Below, one piece after another: positions 9,148-19,500 of a stretch of 30,207 nucleotides of DNA. The notes beneath the pieces were generated by a model. It saw nothing but the letters and a program-made list of their open reading frames with translations, searched no databases and was not told the origin of the DNA. This DNA is from DASXTB01 sp036505615. GTDB taxonomy: Bacteria > Acidobacteriota > UBA6911 > JACQSX01. The stretch is taken from contig DASXTB010000198.1 in assembly GCA_036505615.1 (NCBI GenBank), positions 1-30,207 on the forward strand, written 5' to 3'. A program made the translations under genes and the position numbers. Positions within the stretch are counted from its first letter, which is position 1. Each line of letters opens with the position of its first letter.

Positions 9148-12100
9148 GTGGCAAATTTTATGAAAAATCTCTCCCCCAAGGCAATTTTGCCGGCCGTCCT
9201 GGCTTTCGTCATTGGGCTATTTTCCCTGGCCATTCCCGCTTACTGTCAAAACCAAAACCAAGTGCAGGACGGATACGCCGTGATTACCGCCAGCGGCGGT
9301 ATTACACCAGTCGGCACGGCGCTGTTTTCCTTCACGAACCCTTCGGGCATCCTCATCTGGCAAGCAGGCGTAGCGGCGGCCGAGCCCATTCGATCGGGGA
9401 GGATTTTCGTCGATCAGCAGGGCACGCGCACTGCGCTGGCGCTGGTTAATCCCTCCAATCAGACGATCTCGGTAACCTTAGTCCTGCGAAATTCCGCCGG
9501 CGCCGAAGTCAATCGCATTGTTCGCTCATTCACGGCGCGCCAGCACCTGGCGCTTTTCATTAATGAACTCTTCTCCAATGTCCCTGCCGGTTTTACCGGT
9601 AGTTTGACTTTTGATACCGCACAAAACGATCAGAAAGTCGCGGCCATCACCCTGCGCGAGAACAGAAATACGTTCGGGGAAACGATCTATGCCACTCTTC
9701 CAGTGGTCGACCTTACCTCTGCTGCCACCACCCAGTCGATTATCTTCCCTCATGTAGGCGCCGGTCAGGGTTTTTCCACGCAACTGGTTCTGGTCAGCCG
9801 GAGCAACCAGCGAATCAGCGGCCAAATCAATCTGACTCGTTCCGACGGCACTCCATTGCAGCTGGCGCTCAATGGAAACATTTCCTCAAGCTTCCCCTAT
9901 CAGATTGAACCGAACGGTACCTATCGCGCCGAGCTGACAAGCTCTACCACCACCGGTGTCGGCTATGCGGTTGTCACGCTGGGACAGGGTGACGCGGCTC
10001 CCTCAGGCAGCGCGATTTTTCAGTTCAAATCGGGCAACTCGGTCATTTCCGAGGCGGGCGTCGCTGCCATCACGCCCACGACCAGCGCCCGTATTTTTGT
10101 GGATAACGCGGCCACCCGCACGGGCGTCGCCTTAGCGAGCGCGAATAATCCGAGCACAACCATTACTTTCAATCTGCTTGATCGCAGCGGCGTCAGCATC
10201 GAGACGACATCCCGCAACATCCCCGCCCGTGGCCACCTGGCTATCTTTGCCGATGAGTTGTTTCCGGATTTACCGGCTGGATTTACCGGATTGATGGAAA
10301 TTAACAGTCCCGTGGCCGTCGCGCCGGTCACGCTAAAGCTCAGCACCAACCAACGAAACCAGCCGATCTTGACCACGCTTCCCATTGCCGACCTGACCAG
10401 GCCGAGCACGGCAACTTCTCTCGTCTTTCCTCAAATCGGATTTGGAGCCGGATTCTCCACCAGATTGATCTTTATCAATCCCGACAAGGCCAAGACGGCG
10501 GAGGGAGCTTTGAATTTCTACCAATCCAGCGGCGCCGACCTGACGGTTCCGCTGGGCAACCAGACGGCCGCCAGCCGGTTCTACTACCAGATCACCGCCG
10601 GCGGGGGCAGACAGTTTTCCGCAGGCGACCCCCGCATCGTCATAGATATCTCTAACCAGACAGTCAGCGAGATAGCGGTAAACCAGGGCAGGACGATTCG
10701 AATCACCCCTCGGATAGTCGATAGCAGCGGAAATGCTTTCGGCGGCTCCGATTTTAAATACACCAGCAGCAGCCCGGACATTGCCACCGTCGACGCGTTC
10801 GGAAATATTCAAGGGATAACAGCCGGATTTTCGACGCTGACGATTTCCACGGGCGCGCTGACAGCAACATTCACCATCACGGTGGTAAGAATAACTTCCG
10901 GTGTTGTGGCACAAAAGAGCGGCGCCTACGCCACCGCTTTTGAGGTCACGGGAATTGCTCAGGATCTGTCCGGCAGATTCTATTTAGCCGACACAGGCAA
11001 TCACACTGTTTTAACGGCCGAGAATCTTCAACAGCCGCCTGTGATTTATGCCGGGACGGACAGGACGCCGGGGCTTAACGATGATATGCGGTTGCAATCG
11101 CGCTTCCGCAGCCCCGCGTTTCTGGCTTTCAATCAGTATGACGGATCTCTCTTTGTCAGCGACAGCGGAAACAACGTTATCCGCCTGATCCGGCCCGGGC
11201 CGGAAGGAAGGGTGGAAATTGTGGCAGGAACCGGCCTCTCAGGAAGCCAGGACGGTCCCGCCAATCAGGCGAGTTTTAATAATCCTCAGGGAATTGTGCT
11301 GGACAACAGAGGCAACCTGTTGGTGGTCGATTCGGGCAATCACACCGTAAGAAGAATCAACCTGATCACAAAAAATGTGGAGACCATCGCAGGGAAAGCC
11401 GGCAATGCCGGATCGACAGATGGCTCCGGACAAACAGCTCGCTTTTACTCACCCACCGGAATCGCGCTTGAAGATGAGTCGTTATCCGATCAACTGAAGC
11501 GTGAAAAAACGGGAGCTCCGCCACCGCCGCTGAGCTTCGTTCTGACCGATACCGGAAACGGCGCGGTTCGCCGAATCAAAGTAGTGGTAAACGCCGAGGA
11601 TCCGAGCAAGGAGACCATAGAGGTCGAGACGGTTGGCTCCAGCTCTAAGCCGCAGAAAATCAATCAGCCCCTTTCGCCCGCCACGGCAACTACATTTAAC
11701 TCTCCGACAGGAATTGCCGTGGATAGTTTGGGAAATATCTATGTTAGCGAAACTAATTCACGGCTAGTGAAAACCATCCTGCAGAATGGAAGGGTTGTCG
11801 GCGCCGCTCAAGAGAACACTTTTGCCGGCCCTAAGGGGATCACGATCACTCAAAACGGCAAAGTGCTGATTGCCGACAGAAGCAACTCCGGTCAAGAAAT
11901 CAGCTACGGCCAGCCTTCCGTCTCCAGCATTACTCCCGACAGAGTCAGCAACAAGGGTGGCGCCAGAGTAACCATAAAAGGAAAAAATTTTGCGCCCGAC
12001 ACGTTGGTGGTAGTCGCCGACGATCTGATCCGAGGCTTGGACATAATCGATACCGAGACCTTATCGTTTGCTGCTCCTCAACTGCCCAGCGGCCGCACTA

Positions 12101-15100
12101 CAGTCACGGTGCAGAATCGAGGAGGGCTCTTCCAGCGATCATGGCTGGTCGATGCGCTGCCGCTGAGCCAGTTGTCCGCCGGACAAATCACAACCGTTGC
12201 CGGGGGCACCACATTTGCAGGGGACGGCGGAGCCGCGACATCGGCCACTCTGGGATTTCCATGGGGAATCGCGCTCGATGCCAGCGGGCATCTTTTTATC
12301 GGAGACAAGGAGAACTACCGGGTTCGAAGAGTATCGGCTGGCTCCAGGATCATTACTACGGTGGCGGGCACCGGGACATTCCTGTCCTCGGGCGACAACG
12401 GCCCTGCCACCGCGGCCTCTTTTGGCTTCGTGAGAGGAATTGCAGTGGGCCCAGGCGGCAATCTCTTTATAGCCGTCGACAATCGAATCCGTAAGGTTAC
12501 TGCTGCCACCGGCCGCATCAACACCATCGCTGGAAACGGCGACGGGGATTTTTACGGTGACGACGGCCCGGCCACCAAAGCGGCCCTGGACAACCCCACC
12601 GGAATTGCCGTGGATGCCTTTGGCAATGTTTTCATGGCCGACACCTTCAATCATGTAATTCGCAAAGTAGCCGCCCAAACCGGAATCATTACCACAGTGG
12701 CCGGAATCGGCCGCAAGGAAGGATTCTCCGGTGATGGAGGACCAGCCACAGCGGCCACTCTGAGATTTCCAACAGGACTGGCAGTCGATGCGAAGGGTAA
12801 TCTCTTTATCGCAGACACGGACAACCATCGGATTCGCAAAGTGGCTGCCGGGACTGGAATCATCACTACCGTAGCCGGCAAGGATCAAAGCGGGTTTTCC
12901 GGCGACAACGGATTGGCCACGGCTGCAAGTCTCTTCAATCCATGGGGAATTGCCCTCGATTCCAACGGCAACGTTCTTATCGGGGACACTGGAAACAACA
13001 GAATCCGCAAAGTCAGCGCCGCAACCGGAATTATCACCACAGTAGCCGGCAACGGGCAGGAAGGATTCTCCGGAGATAATGGTCTGGCTATCAACGCTGC
13101 TTTGGACTTTCCGAGAGGGATTGCAGTCGATGCCGCCGGCAATATTCTTATCGCCGACACCAACAACAATCGTATTCGCAAATTCATTGCCGGAACGGGA
13201 ATCATTGTGACGGTAGCCGGAAGCGTCGCCAGTGTGACTGATAACGTGCCTGCTACAGTGGCTACTTTAAGCCAGCCGGCCGAAATGGCCGTCGATTCTG
13301 CCGGCAACCTTTATATTGCCGACACGTTCAACGACCGCATTCGCAAGGTCGATGCTGTCACTAACGTGATTACAACGGTTGCCGGCGGTGGTAGCCCCTC
13401 AGATGGAGTGGGCGACAACGGGCCGGCCACGTCCGCCGCCTTGAACGGGCCCTACGGAATTGCGGTGGACGGTAATGCCAATCTTTTTATAGTAGACACC
13501 TTTAATCAACGCATTCGGAAGGTCGCGCTGGCAACTGGGACGATTACCACCGTAGCCGGGAATGGCGTGGAAGGTTTTTCCGGAGATGGCGGACCTGCCA
13601 CCGGCGCCTCGTTGGATTCGCCCACGCGAATCGCCTTGGATACGTCCGGAAATCTTTACATAGCCGATACTTCGAACTCCCGGATTCGAAAGGTCAATGC
13701 GTCAAACGGCACTATTACCACGGTGGCCGGAGGCGGCAATCCGAGCAGCGGAATCGGAGATAACGGGCCCGCAACGGCCGCTACATTGAGCTATCCCTGG
13801 GGAATAGCGGTCGATTCCGCCGGAAATCTCTTCATCGCGGATGCCGGGAACGCGCTGATTCGCAAAGTAGCTGCAGGCACCGGAATCATCACAACAGTAG
13901 CCGGTGGAGGAGCGGACCCGGAGCAACTGGGAGATTTTGGACCGGCTAACTCCGCCTTCATGGTTCCCTACGGAGTTACCGTTGATTCGGCCGGCAATCT
14001 TTTCATCGCTGATAAAACCAATCACCGGATTCGTAAAATGAACGCCAAATCCGGAACTATTGCCACGGTTGCCGGAAGTGATAACTTCGGTTTTTTGGGA
14101 GACAACGCGCCGGCCACGGACGCGACTTTCGCATATCCGACCGGTGTTGTCTTGGATCGCGCCGGCAACCTGTTTGTCGCAGATCGATACAACAATCGAA
14201 TTCGTGCCGTGCGCGGACCGATCAGCGATCCCGTGCCCTCCCCTCCGAAAGTCAATCTGGCTCCCTACGCCCCTGCCGGCTGGTCGGCTCCGGTAGTTCC
14301 CTCGGACGTCACAGGAACACACACCACCGGCAAGCTGATTGGGGGACAGCCCACGTATATTGACTGGGCAGTGGTGAACAACGGGCAGGCCGATATTACT
14401 GTTCCAATCACTTATGAGTTACGGATTGATGGCGTTTCGCAGAAACGGTGGTCGTCAGACGACGGGCTGGCACAGAACACCTATACTCCGGTCGAGGACT
14501 ACGCCGTTACGCTGACGGCGGGACAGCACACGATCACCATCGTTGCCGATCCGGACAACACCATTGCCGAAAGCAATGAAAACGACAACAGTTTTACTTT
14601 CACCGGTACCTGGATCACTTTCGTCAGCCAAGTAAACCTCACGCCGTACACTCCCACGGGTTGGTCAAACCCAGTTGTTCCATCGCACGTTACCGGAACC
14701 AACACTACCGGCAACCTGATTGCCGGACAGCCCACTTACATCGATTGGGCGGTGACTAACAGCGGGGCTCTCGATATCACCGTGCCGGTCACCTATGAGT
14801 TACGAATTGATGGCGTAGCGCAGAATCGCTGGTATGCTTACGACGGGTTAAAGCAGGGTTTCTACAACTTCATCGAGGATTATGCCGTCACTCTGACGGC
14901 AGGCCAGCACACTATCACCATTGTCGCGGACCCGGACAACGATATCGTTGAAACCAGCGAAAGTGACAATAGCTTCACCTTTACCGGAACCTGGACGACG
15001 ACCCCTCCCCCAGCCAGAGTTAATCTCACGCCTTATGCTCCCAGCGGCTGGTCTAACCCGGTGGTTCCTTCCGACGTCACAGGAACGCACACCACCGGCA

Positions 15101-16170
15101 ACCTTATCGCCGGCCAGCCGACCTACATCGACTGGGCGGTGATTAATAATGGGGATGCCGACATCACAGGCCCAGTGGTATACGAACTGCGCATTGACGG
15201 CACCGCCCAGAAACGCTGGCAGTCGGACGGATTGAAACAAGGTTTCTACACCTCCACCGAGGACTACGCCGCCACTCTTTCGGCGGGCTCGCACACTATC
15301 ACCATCGTCGCAGATCCGGACAACGCTATTGTTGAAACCAATGAAAACGACAACAGCTTCACCTTTACAGGAACCTGGACAGCTCCACCTAGAGTCAATC
15401 TCACGCCCTACACACCAAGCGGATGGTCCAATCCCGTGGTTCCCTCTGACGTCACAGGAACCCACACGACCGGCAAGCTGATTGCGGGGCAGCCGACCTA
15501 TATCGACTGGGCCGTGACCAACAACGGGGATGCCGACATCACGGGCCCGGTGATATACGAACTGCGCATTGACGGCGTGGCCCAGAAACGCTGGCAATCG
15601 GACGGATTGAAGCAGGGTTTCTACAGCTTCAACGAGGACTACGGCGTCACCCTATCGGCCGGTTCACACACCATTACTATCGTTGCAGACCCGGACAATG
15701 CCATTGCTGAGACCAACGAGAACGACAACAGCTTTACGTTCACCGGCAACTGGACAGCTACCGGAAATGGGGTCAATCTAGTCCCCTACACACCCGCCGG
15801 GTGGTCTAATCCGGTAGTTCCCTCTGACGTCATAGGGACGCACACCACAAGCAACTTAATTGCTGGAAAGCCAACGTATATTGACTGGGCTGCGGCCAAC
15901 GATGGCAATGTCGACATCACCGCCCCGGTCATTTATGAGTTACGCGTTGATGGTGTGGCACAAAAACGCTGGCAGGGCGCTGACGGCCTGAAGCAGGGTT
16001 TTTATGTTTCGATCGAGGACTTTGCGGTTACCTTAACGGCTGGGGTGCACACAATTACGATTGTCGCTGACCCGGACAATACCATTGCCGAAACCAACGA
16101 AAGCGATAATAGTTTTACCTTCACAGGGACCTGGGTGTTAGGGGTCGGCAAAGTGGCGCCAGTAAACTAG
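9148..16170 (+). CDS. Giant secreted NHL/CARDB protein, 2340 aa
   Basis: The start is GTG at 9148, supported by the upstream GAAGGAGG; ATG at 9160 is the alternative. Residues 1 to about 35 are a signal peptide. Residues 39-255 and 270-490 are two copies of a beta-rich module ('GYAVIT', 'RIFVDxxxTRTxxAL', 'ARxHLAxFxxELF', 'PAGFTG') that resembles the N-terminus of the DUF11 protein. Residues 494-584 are Big_2-like, 598-920 hold six NHL-type blades, 923-1001 an IPT/TIG domain, and 1013-1690 twelve NHL blades, the same order and blade count as the preceding gene. Residues 1702 to about 2333 are five CARDB-type repeats with 'GQPTYIDWAVxNNG', 'YELRIDGVAQKRW' and 'ADPDNxIxETNENDNSF'. No membrane anchor or sorting domain is visible. 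The acidic DPDN/NENDN loops could bind calcium, which is inference. Function is unknown; surface or extracellular binding scaffold is likely. Confidence 0.92.
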   Translation: MANFMKNLSPKAILPAVLAFVIGLFSLAIPAYCQNQNQVQDGYAVITASGGITPVGTALFSFTNPSGILIWQAGVAAAEPIRSGRIFVDQQGTRTALALVNPSNQTISVTLVLRNSAGAEVNRIVRSFTARQHLALFINELFSNVPAGFTGSLTFDTAQNDQKVAAITLRENRNTFGETIYATLPVVDLTSAATTQSIIFPHVGAGQGFSTQLVLVSRSNQRISGQINLTRSDGTPLQLALNGNISSSFPYQIEPNGTYRAELTSSTTTGVGYAVVTLGQGDAAPSGSAIFQFKSGNSVISEAGVAAITPTTSARIFVDNAATRTGVALASANNPSTTITFNLLDRSGVSIETTSRNIPARGHLAIFADELFPDLPAGFTGLMEINSPVAVAPVTLKLSTNQRNQPILTTLPIADLTRPSTATSLVFPQIGFGAGFSTRLIFINPDKAKTAEGALNFYQSSGADLTVPLGNQTAASRFYYQITAGGGRQFSAGDPRIVIDISNQTVSEIAVNQGRTIRITPRIVDSSGNAFGGSDFKYTSSSPDIATVDAFGNIQGITAGFSTLTISTGALTATFTITVVRITSGVVAQKSGAYATAFEVTGIAQDLSGRFYLADTGNHTVLTAENLQQPPVIYAGTDRTPGLNDDMRLQSRFRSPAFLAFNQYDGSLFVSDSGNNVIRLIRPGPEGRVEIVAGTGLSGSQDGPANQASFNNPQGIVLDNRGNLLVVDSGNHTVRRINLITKNVETIAGKAGNAGSTDGSGQTARFYSPTGIALEDESLSDQLKREKTGAPPPPLSFVLTDTGNGAVRRIKVVVNAEDPSKETIEVETVGSSSKPQKINQPLSPATATTFNSPTGIAVDSLGNIYVSETNSRLVKTILQNGRVVGAAQENTFAGPKGITITQNGKVLIADRSNSGQEISYGQPSVSSITPDRVSNKGGARVTIKGKNFAPDTLVVVADDLIRGLDIIDTETLSFAAPQLPSGRTTVTVQNRGGLFQRSWLVDALPLSQLSAGQITTVAGGTTFAGDGGAATSATLGFPWGIALDASGHLFIGDKENYRVRRVSAGSRIITTVAGTGTFLSSGDNGPATAASFGFVRGIAVGPGGNLFIAVDNRIRKVTAATGRINTIAGNGDGDFYGDDGPATKAALDNPTGIAVDAFGNVFMADTFNHVIRKVAAQTGIITTVAGIGRKEGFSGDGGPATAATLRFPTGLAVDAKGNLFIADTDNHRIRKVAAGTGIITTVAGKDQSGFSGDNGLATAASLFNPWGIALDSNGNVLIGDTGNNRIRKVSAATGIITTVAGNGQEGFSGDNGLAINAALDFPRGIAVDAAGNILIADTNNNRIRKFIAGTGIIVTVAGSVASVTDNVPATVATLSQPAEMAVDSAGNLYIADTFNDRIRKVDAVTNVITTVAGGGSPSDGVGDNGPATSAALNGPYGIAVDGNANLFIVDTFNQRIRKVALATGTITTVAGNGVEGFSGDGGPATGASLDSPTRIALDTSGNLYIADTSNSRIRKVNASNGTITTVAGGGNPSSGIGDNGPATAATLSYPWGIAVDSAGNLFIADAGNALIRKVAAGTGIITTVAGGGADPEQLGDFGPANSAFMVPYGVTVDSAGNLFIADKTNHRIRKMNAKSGTIATVAGSDNFGFLGDNAPATDATFAYPTGVVLDRAGNLFVADRYNNRIRAVRGPISDPVPSPPKVNLAPYAPAGWSAPVVPSDVTGTHTTGKLIGGQPTYIDWAVVNNGQADITVPITYELRIDGVSQKRWSSDDGLAQNTYTPVEDYAVTLTAGQHTITIVADPDNTIAESNENDNSFTFTGTWITFVSQVNLTPYTPTGWSNPVVPSHVTGTNTTGNLIAGQPTYIDWAVTNSGALDITVPVTYELRIDGVAQNRWYAYDGLKQGFYNFIEDYAVTLTAGQHTITIVADPDNDIVETSESDNSFTFTGTWTTTPPPARVNLTPYAPSGWSNPVVPSDVTGTHTTGNLIAGQPTYIDWAVINNGDADITGPVVYELRIDGTAQKRWQSDGLKQGFYTSTEDYAATLSAGSHTITIVADPDNAIVETNENDNSFTFTGTWTAPPRVNLTPYTPSGWSNPVVPSDVTGTHTTGKLIAGQPTYIDWAVTNNGDADITGPVIYELRIDGVAQKRWQSDGLKQGFYSFNEDYGVTLSAGSHTITIVADPDNAIAETNENDNSFTFTGNWTATGNGVNLVPYTPAGWSNPVVPSDVIGTHTTSNLIAGKPTYIDWAAANDGNVDITAPVIYELRVDGVAQKRWQGADGLKQGFYVSIEDFAVTLTAGVHTITIVADPDNTIAETNESDNSFTFTGTWVLGVGKVAPVN
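12180..14218 (+). repeat. Twelve tandem NHL-blade-coding repeats in the 2340-aa gene
   Basis: Units open with 'ITTVAG' or variants (INTIAG, IVTVAG, IATVAG) and end with 'RIRKV'-like motifs. Twelve were counted, the same number as in the upstream paralogue. Unit 2 ('LFIAVDNRIRKV') and unit 7 ('SVASVTDNVPATVAT') are shortened, so exact repeat-by-repeat copying between the genes is unlikely. Confidence 0.8.
14251..16140 (+). repeat. Five tandem CARDB-coding repeats, period about 380 bp
   Basis: Units start with codons for VNL(A/T/V)PY at 14251, 14632, 15019, 15394 and 15772, giving periods of 381, 387, 375 and 378 bp. Units 3 and 4 look closest to one another (both lack one residue in 'QSDGLKQGFY' and share 'GDADITGPV'), which suggests the most recent duplication. 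Confidence 0.85.
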
Positions 16171-16240
16171 CCCTGGATTATTACAGACATTCACCGCAGA
16201 GGCACAGCACGGCGGGGCCGCAACCAAAAGTTAGAGACAC

Positions 16241-16270
16241 GGTGACACGGCGACGCGGTGACACGGCGAG
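16241..16270. repeat. GGTGACACGGCGA direct repeat
   Basis: The 13-mer GGTGACACGGCGA occurs at 16241-16253 and again at 16257-16269 with a 16-bp period, preceded by a related GAGACAC. It lies directly before the composite hairpin element and has no coding role visible. Confidence 0.7.
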
Positions 16271-16308
16271 CGTACGAATCTTTGTGGCCAGTATTGCAGC
16301 AACGGTCG

Positions 16309-16422
16309 CAGTCCGCACAAGGAGACGCCGTAGGCGTCATAGAGTATAGCCGGGGGCAGGGCCCGTCCCGCTCGGCGGGACGGGCGGCGCCCCCGGTCTG
16401 TGACTTCGACGCCTTCGGCGTC
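16309..16422. repeat. Composite hairpin element, copy A
   Basis: The first 51 bases (16309-16359) match positions 25951-26001 with one difference. It starts with a palindrome GACGCC-GTA-GGCGTC (16324-16338). Then an outer stem GCCGGGGGC (16349-16357) pairs with GCCCCCGGT (16389-16397), enclosing a perfect 11-bp inner stem (16361-16371 with 16375-16385, loop TCG). A second palindrome GACGCC-TTC-GGCGTC (16408-16422) closes it. Its spacer location and duplication at 25951 mark it as a dispersed repeat family, probably REP-like. Confidence 0.8.
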
Positions 16423-16535
16423 TAAAGCAAACCAAATCTTTGCGGCTCGTAAAGAATTTAACGGTTAGCATTGCAGAGAACAGGGCTAAAGCTTGAAGTA
16501 CGAAGACCCATCAAGGCACAATAGCATCCCATACA

Positions 16536-19500
16536 ATGATACATTCAAGATTCCCTAAGCATCGCCATCGCGCCGCAGTCAAAGTTATGCTGCTGGCCGC
16601 GGCATTCTCTGGTTTGGCGCTGTCGATCTCCCATTCGGCCGAGCAGAACGATCCGCAGAAGCTCTGGGCCTTGGTCATCGGCGTTTCCAATTACGCGCAT
16701 GCGCAACCCCTTCTCTACGCGGCCCAGGACGCCGCCACCATCAGCGATTTTTTAAAGAGCCCGCGCGGCAAAGGGTTTGTGGATGATCATGTATTCACCC
16801 TGTTGGAAGACCAGGCCTCACGCACGGCTGTTCTCAAGGCGTTTGATGTGCTTGCCGACAAAGTTCAAAAGGGGGATACCGTCGGTATCTATATCGCCGG
16901 TCATGGTTATACAAAACGGGGTGTCGGGTATTACGTTCCCAGCGACGGAAACGTGGACGAAATTACCTCGAGCGGGGTTCCCTTTACTCAGCTAAAAGAC
17001 TTGGTCGATTCATACCTGGCGCAGGCGGGACGGCGAATTCTTATCACCGACATGTGTAACGCAGGAAGAATCGGTCCCGGGCAGTCAGAACTTGCTCAAA
17101 AAATTCAAAATTTGATCAATGAAGAACTGTTAAAGCTCGGCAAAACGCCAGGCGGCGCTTTCCTTAACCTTTTGGCCAGCCGGCCGACCGAGGCTTCATG
17201 GGAAAATGACGACTTGGGCGGTGGTGTCTTCACGCACGTGCTCTTGGAGGCACTTAATGGAAAGGGTGCTGATGGCAAGGCTCCCATCGCAAGCGCCAAG
17301 TACGTCATCGATTATCTGAACTCGGAGGTTCCCAAGTACACGGCCAACACGCAACATCCGATGTTCAATCCGGATTACGACCCCAATCTTGAGCTTTCCT
17401 ATTTGGACCGCCCCGGCCCCCAACCCAAACCGGCGCTTGCCAAGGCGATACTGGAGATCCTGAATATCGACAAGAGTTCTTATTCTAGAGTCCAGTGGGT
17501 GGACCCGAAGACCCACGCCGATATCATCCGTAACCTGCCTCGAGATCAGGCTGCGGTCCAAATCACCTCGCTTCCGCCGGGGGAAGTGGAACTGGAGTTT
17601 TACGACGCTCAAAATCGCGGTCACAGGCTGAAAGTCAAACTTCAGGCTGGAAAAAACGACTTGGACCTGACCAAGGCCCGTCTTACAGATCTGGCGCCCG
17701 CAAACCCCACGTACGCGGCGCGGATGCGGCGCGGCTCATGGCCGCGCGCGCTGGCGCAATCCGCATCGCTTGCTCCCTATATGCCATCTCGGGTTGGGCG
17801 GGCGGCACCTCCCGCTGCGACTTCAACGGAAACGGAAGCAACGCTGCTGGTGCAATTGGAAAGCGGAACGCAGGTCTACGTGGATGGATCTTCATTTGGC
17901 GCCTCGCGCGGAAATGATCGCTTCCTCCAACTGGAAGGACTTGCTCCCGGGTATCACAACCTGACGCTGATTCCGTCTCCGGACCGTGAGCGCCGGTTTC
18001 GCGTGAAGTTGTTCAAAGGGTCCCAGATTTTCGACCCTCCCAGCGGCGAGATACGCTCCATCGCTGAAATCCAGCCTCCGCCCGATCAAATTGCCGTTCC
18101 TCCAAACCTCCCCGCCAACGTGGCGCAGGATTACCGGAGATTCCAGCAGGCGTTGTGGCAGGAACATCTCGTTACACCGGCAGGTGAGTCGGCTTGGGAT
18201 TACTTCCAGCGGATACAAGGGGCGCTGCCGCCTTCAATGCGTGAGGAGTTGCAGCGACAGCTGACCGTCGCTATGGGGAATCGAGCGCAGCGCACTATTC
18301 TGAAGTACCTGCGGGGCGGAGACATTGTCTGGAACGCTGCGCTTTTCGATGAAGGCGCGGACCTTCTGGATCGAACGCAACGGTTGTTTAAGGCAAGCAC
18401 CGCCTTTGAACCACAGCGAAGATTCTTTGCCGGGCGTGCCTTCATCGAGCGGGGAGATTATGCGCAGGCAGTGCCCGAGCTGCAGCGCGCTCTGGCAATC
18501 GATCCCGAAGCGGCGTACGCCTATAATGCGCTGGGGCTGGCGCTCTGGAAACAAAACCGTCTGCAGGACGCTATTCAGCCGCTCCAACGCTCGATACAAC
18601 TGGCGCCTAACTGGACTTATCCGCGCGACACCCTGGCCCTGATTTACGTGGAGCAGCGGCAATACTCGACGGCGGAGCAGGCTTTTCAGACGGCAGTTCA
18701 AATCAACGCGCAAGACAGCGCAGCCTACCACGGCTTGGGGCAACTCTACCTGTTGCAAGGCCAGTTGCAGGATGCCGACGTGCAACTGCGGCGCGCCGTC
18801 GAAGTAAATCCAGGCAACGCCTATGCCTACGAAACTCTGGGCAAGCTGTACCAGCGCCAGCTGCGAAACAGCCAAGCCGAGCAGATGTTCCGCCTGGCCA
18901 TTCGACTGGAGCCGGACGAGCCGTCCTTCCAGATCAGCCTGGGCGAGCTGCTGAGGCAAATTGGCCGCATCCAGGACGCTCAGCCGATTCTGGCGCGAGC
19001 AGTGGATCGAAATCCAAACAATCTGATGGCGCTTCAGGCATATGCTTCGTTCCTAACCGACCAGAACCGGCTGCCGGAAGCTGAAAAGCTGTTTAAACAG
19101 GCGTTCAAGAACTCTCCTGAAGATTCCAATCTGCATGTCGGCTATGGGTTGTTGCTGCAAAAGCAAGGAAGGGGCAGCGACGCGGAAAAGGAATTTAAGG
19201 CCGCCATCCGGATCAAACCCGATAATCCATACGCACGCTACAATCTGGCTTCCATCTACATCGAGCAGAAAAAAATAGCCGATGCCGAAAAGGAGCTGCT
19301 GCTGGCCGAAAAAGCGGACCCCCGATTCGCCAAGACGCCGTTATTGCTGGGGCAGATACGCCTGGCTCAGAAGCGTTATCCGGAGGCCCTGGAACAGTAC
19401 CGTAAAGCGCTGGCCCTTTCCATCGAGGTCGCACAAAAGCAGGAAATCGAGGGTTATATCGAAGAAGCGGAAGGAGCAATCGTCCGCGAAAAACTGGAGC

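Larger units (their letters stand above)
16171..16535. other. 365-bp repeat-rich spacer
   Basis: It separates the CARDB protein from the caspase-like gene. It contains a short direct repeat (16241-16270), one copy of a composite hairpin element (16309-16422), and about 110 bp of unremarkable AT-richer sequence before the next start. No convincing promoter or Shine-Dalgarno for the gene at 16536 was found. Confidence 0.7.

Noticed and set aside
6524..9154. Long minus-strand open frames opposite the NHL repeats
   Set aside because: Their periodic composition mirrors the sense repeats; a GC-rich coding repeat easily leaves the opposite frames open.
14848..15597. 249-aa minus-strand open frame opposite the CARDB repeats
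   Set aside because: It is an antisense shadow with an internal repeat of the same period as the CARDB units.
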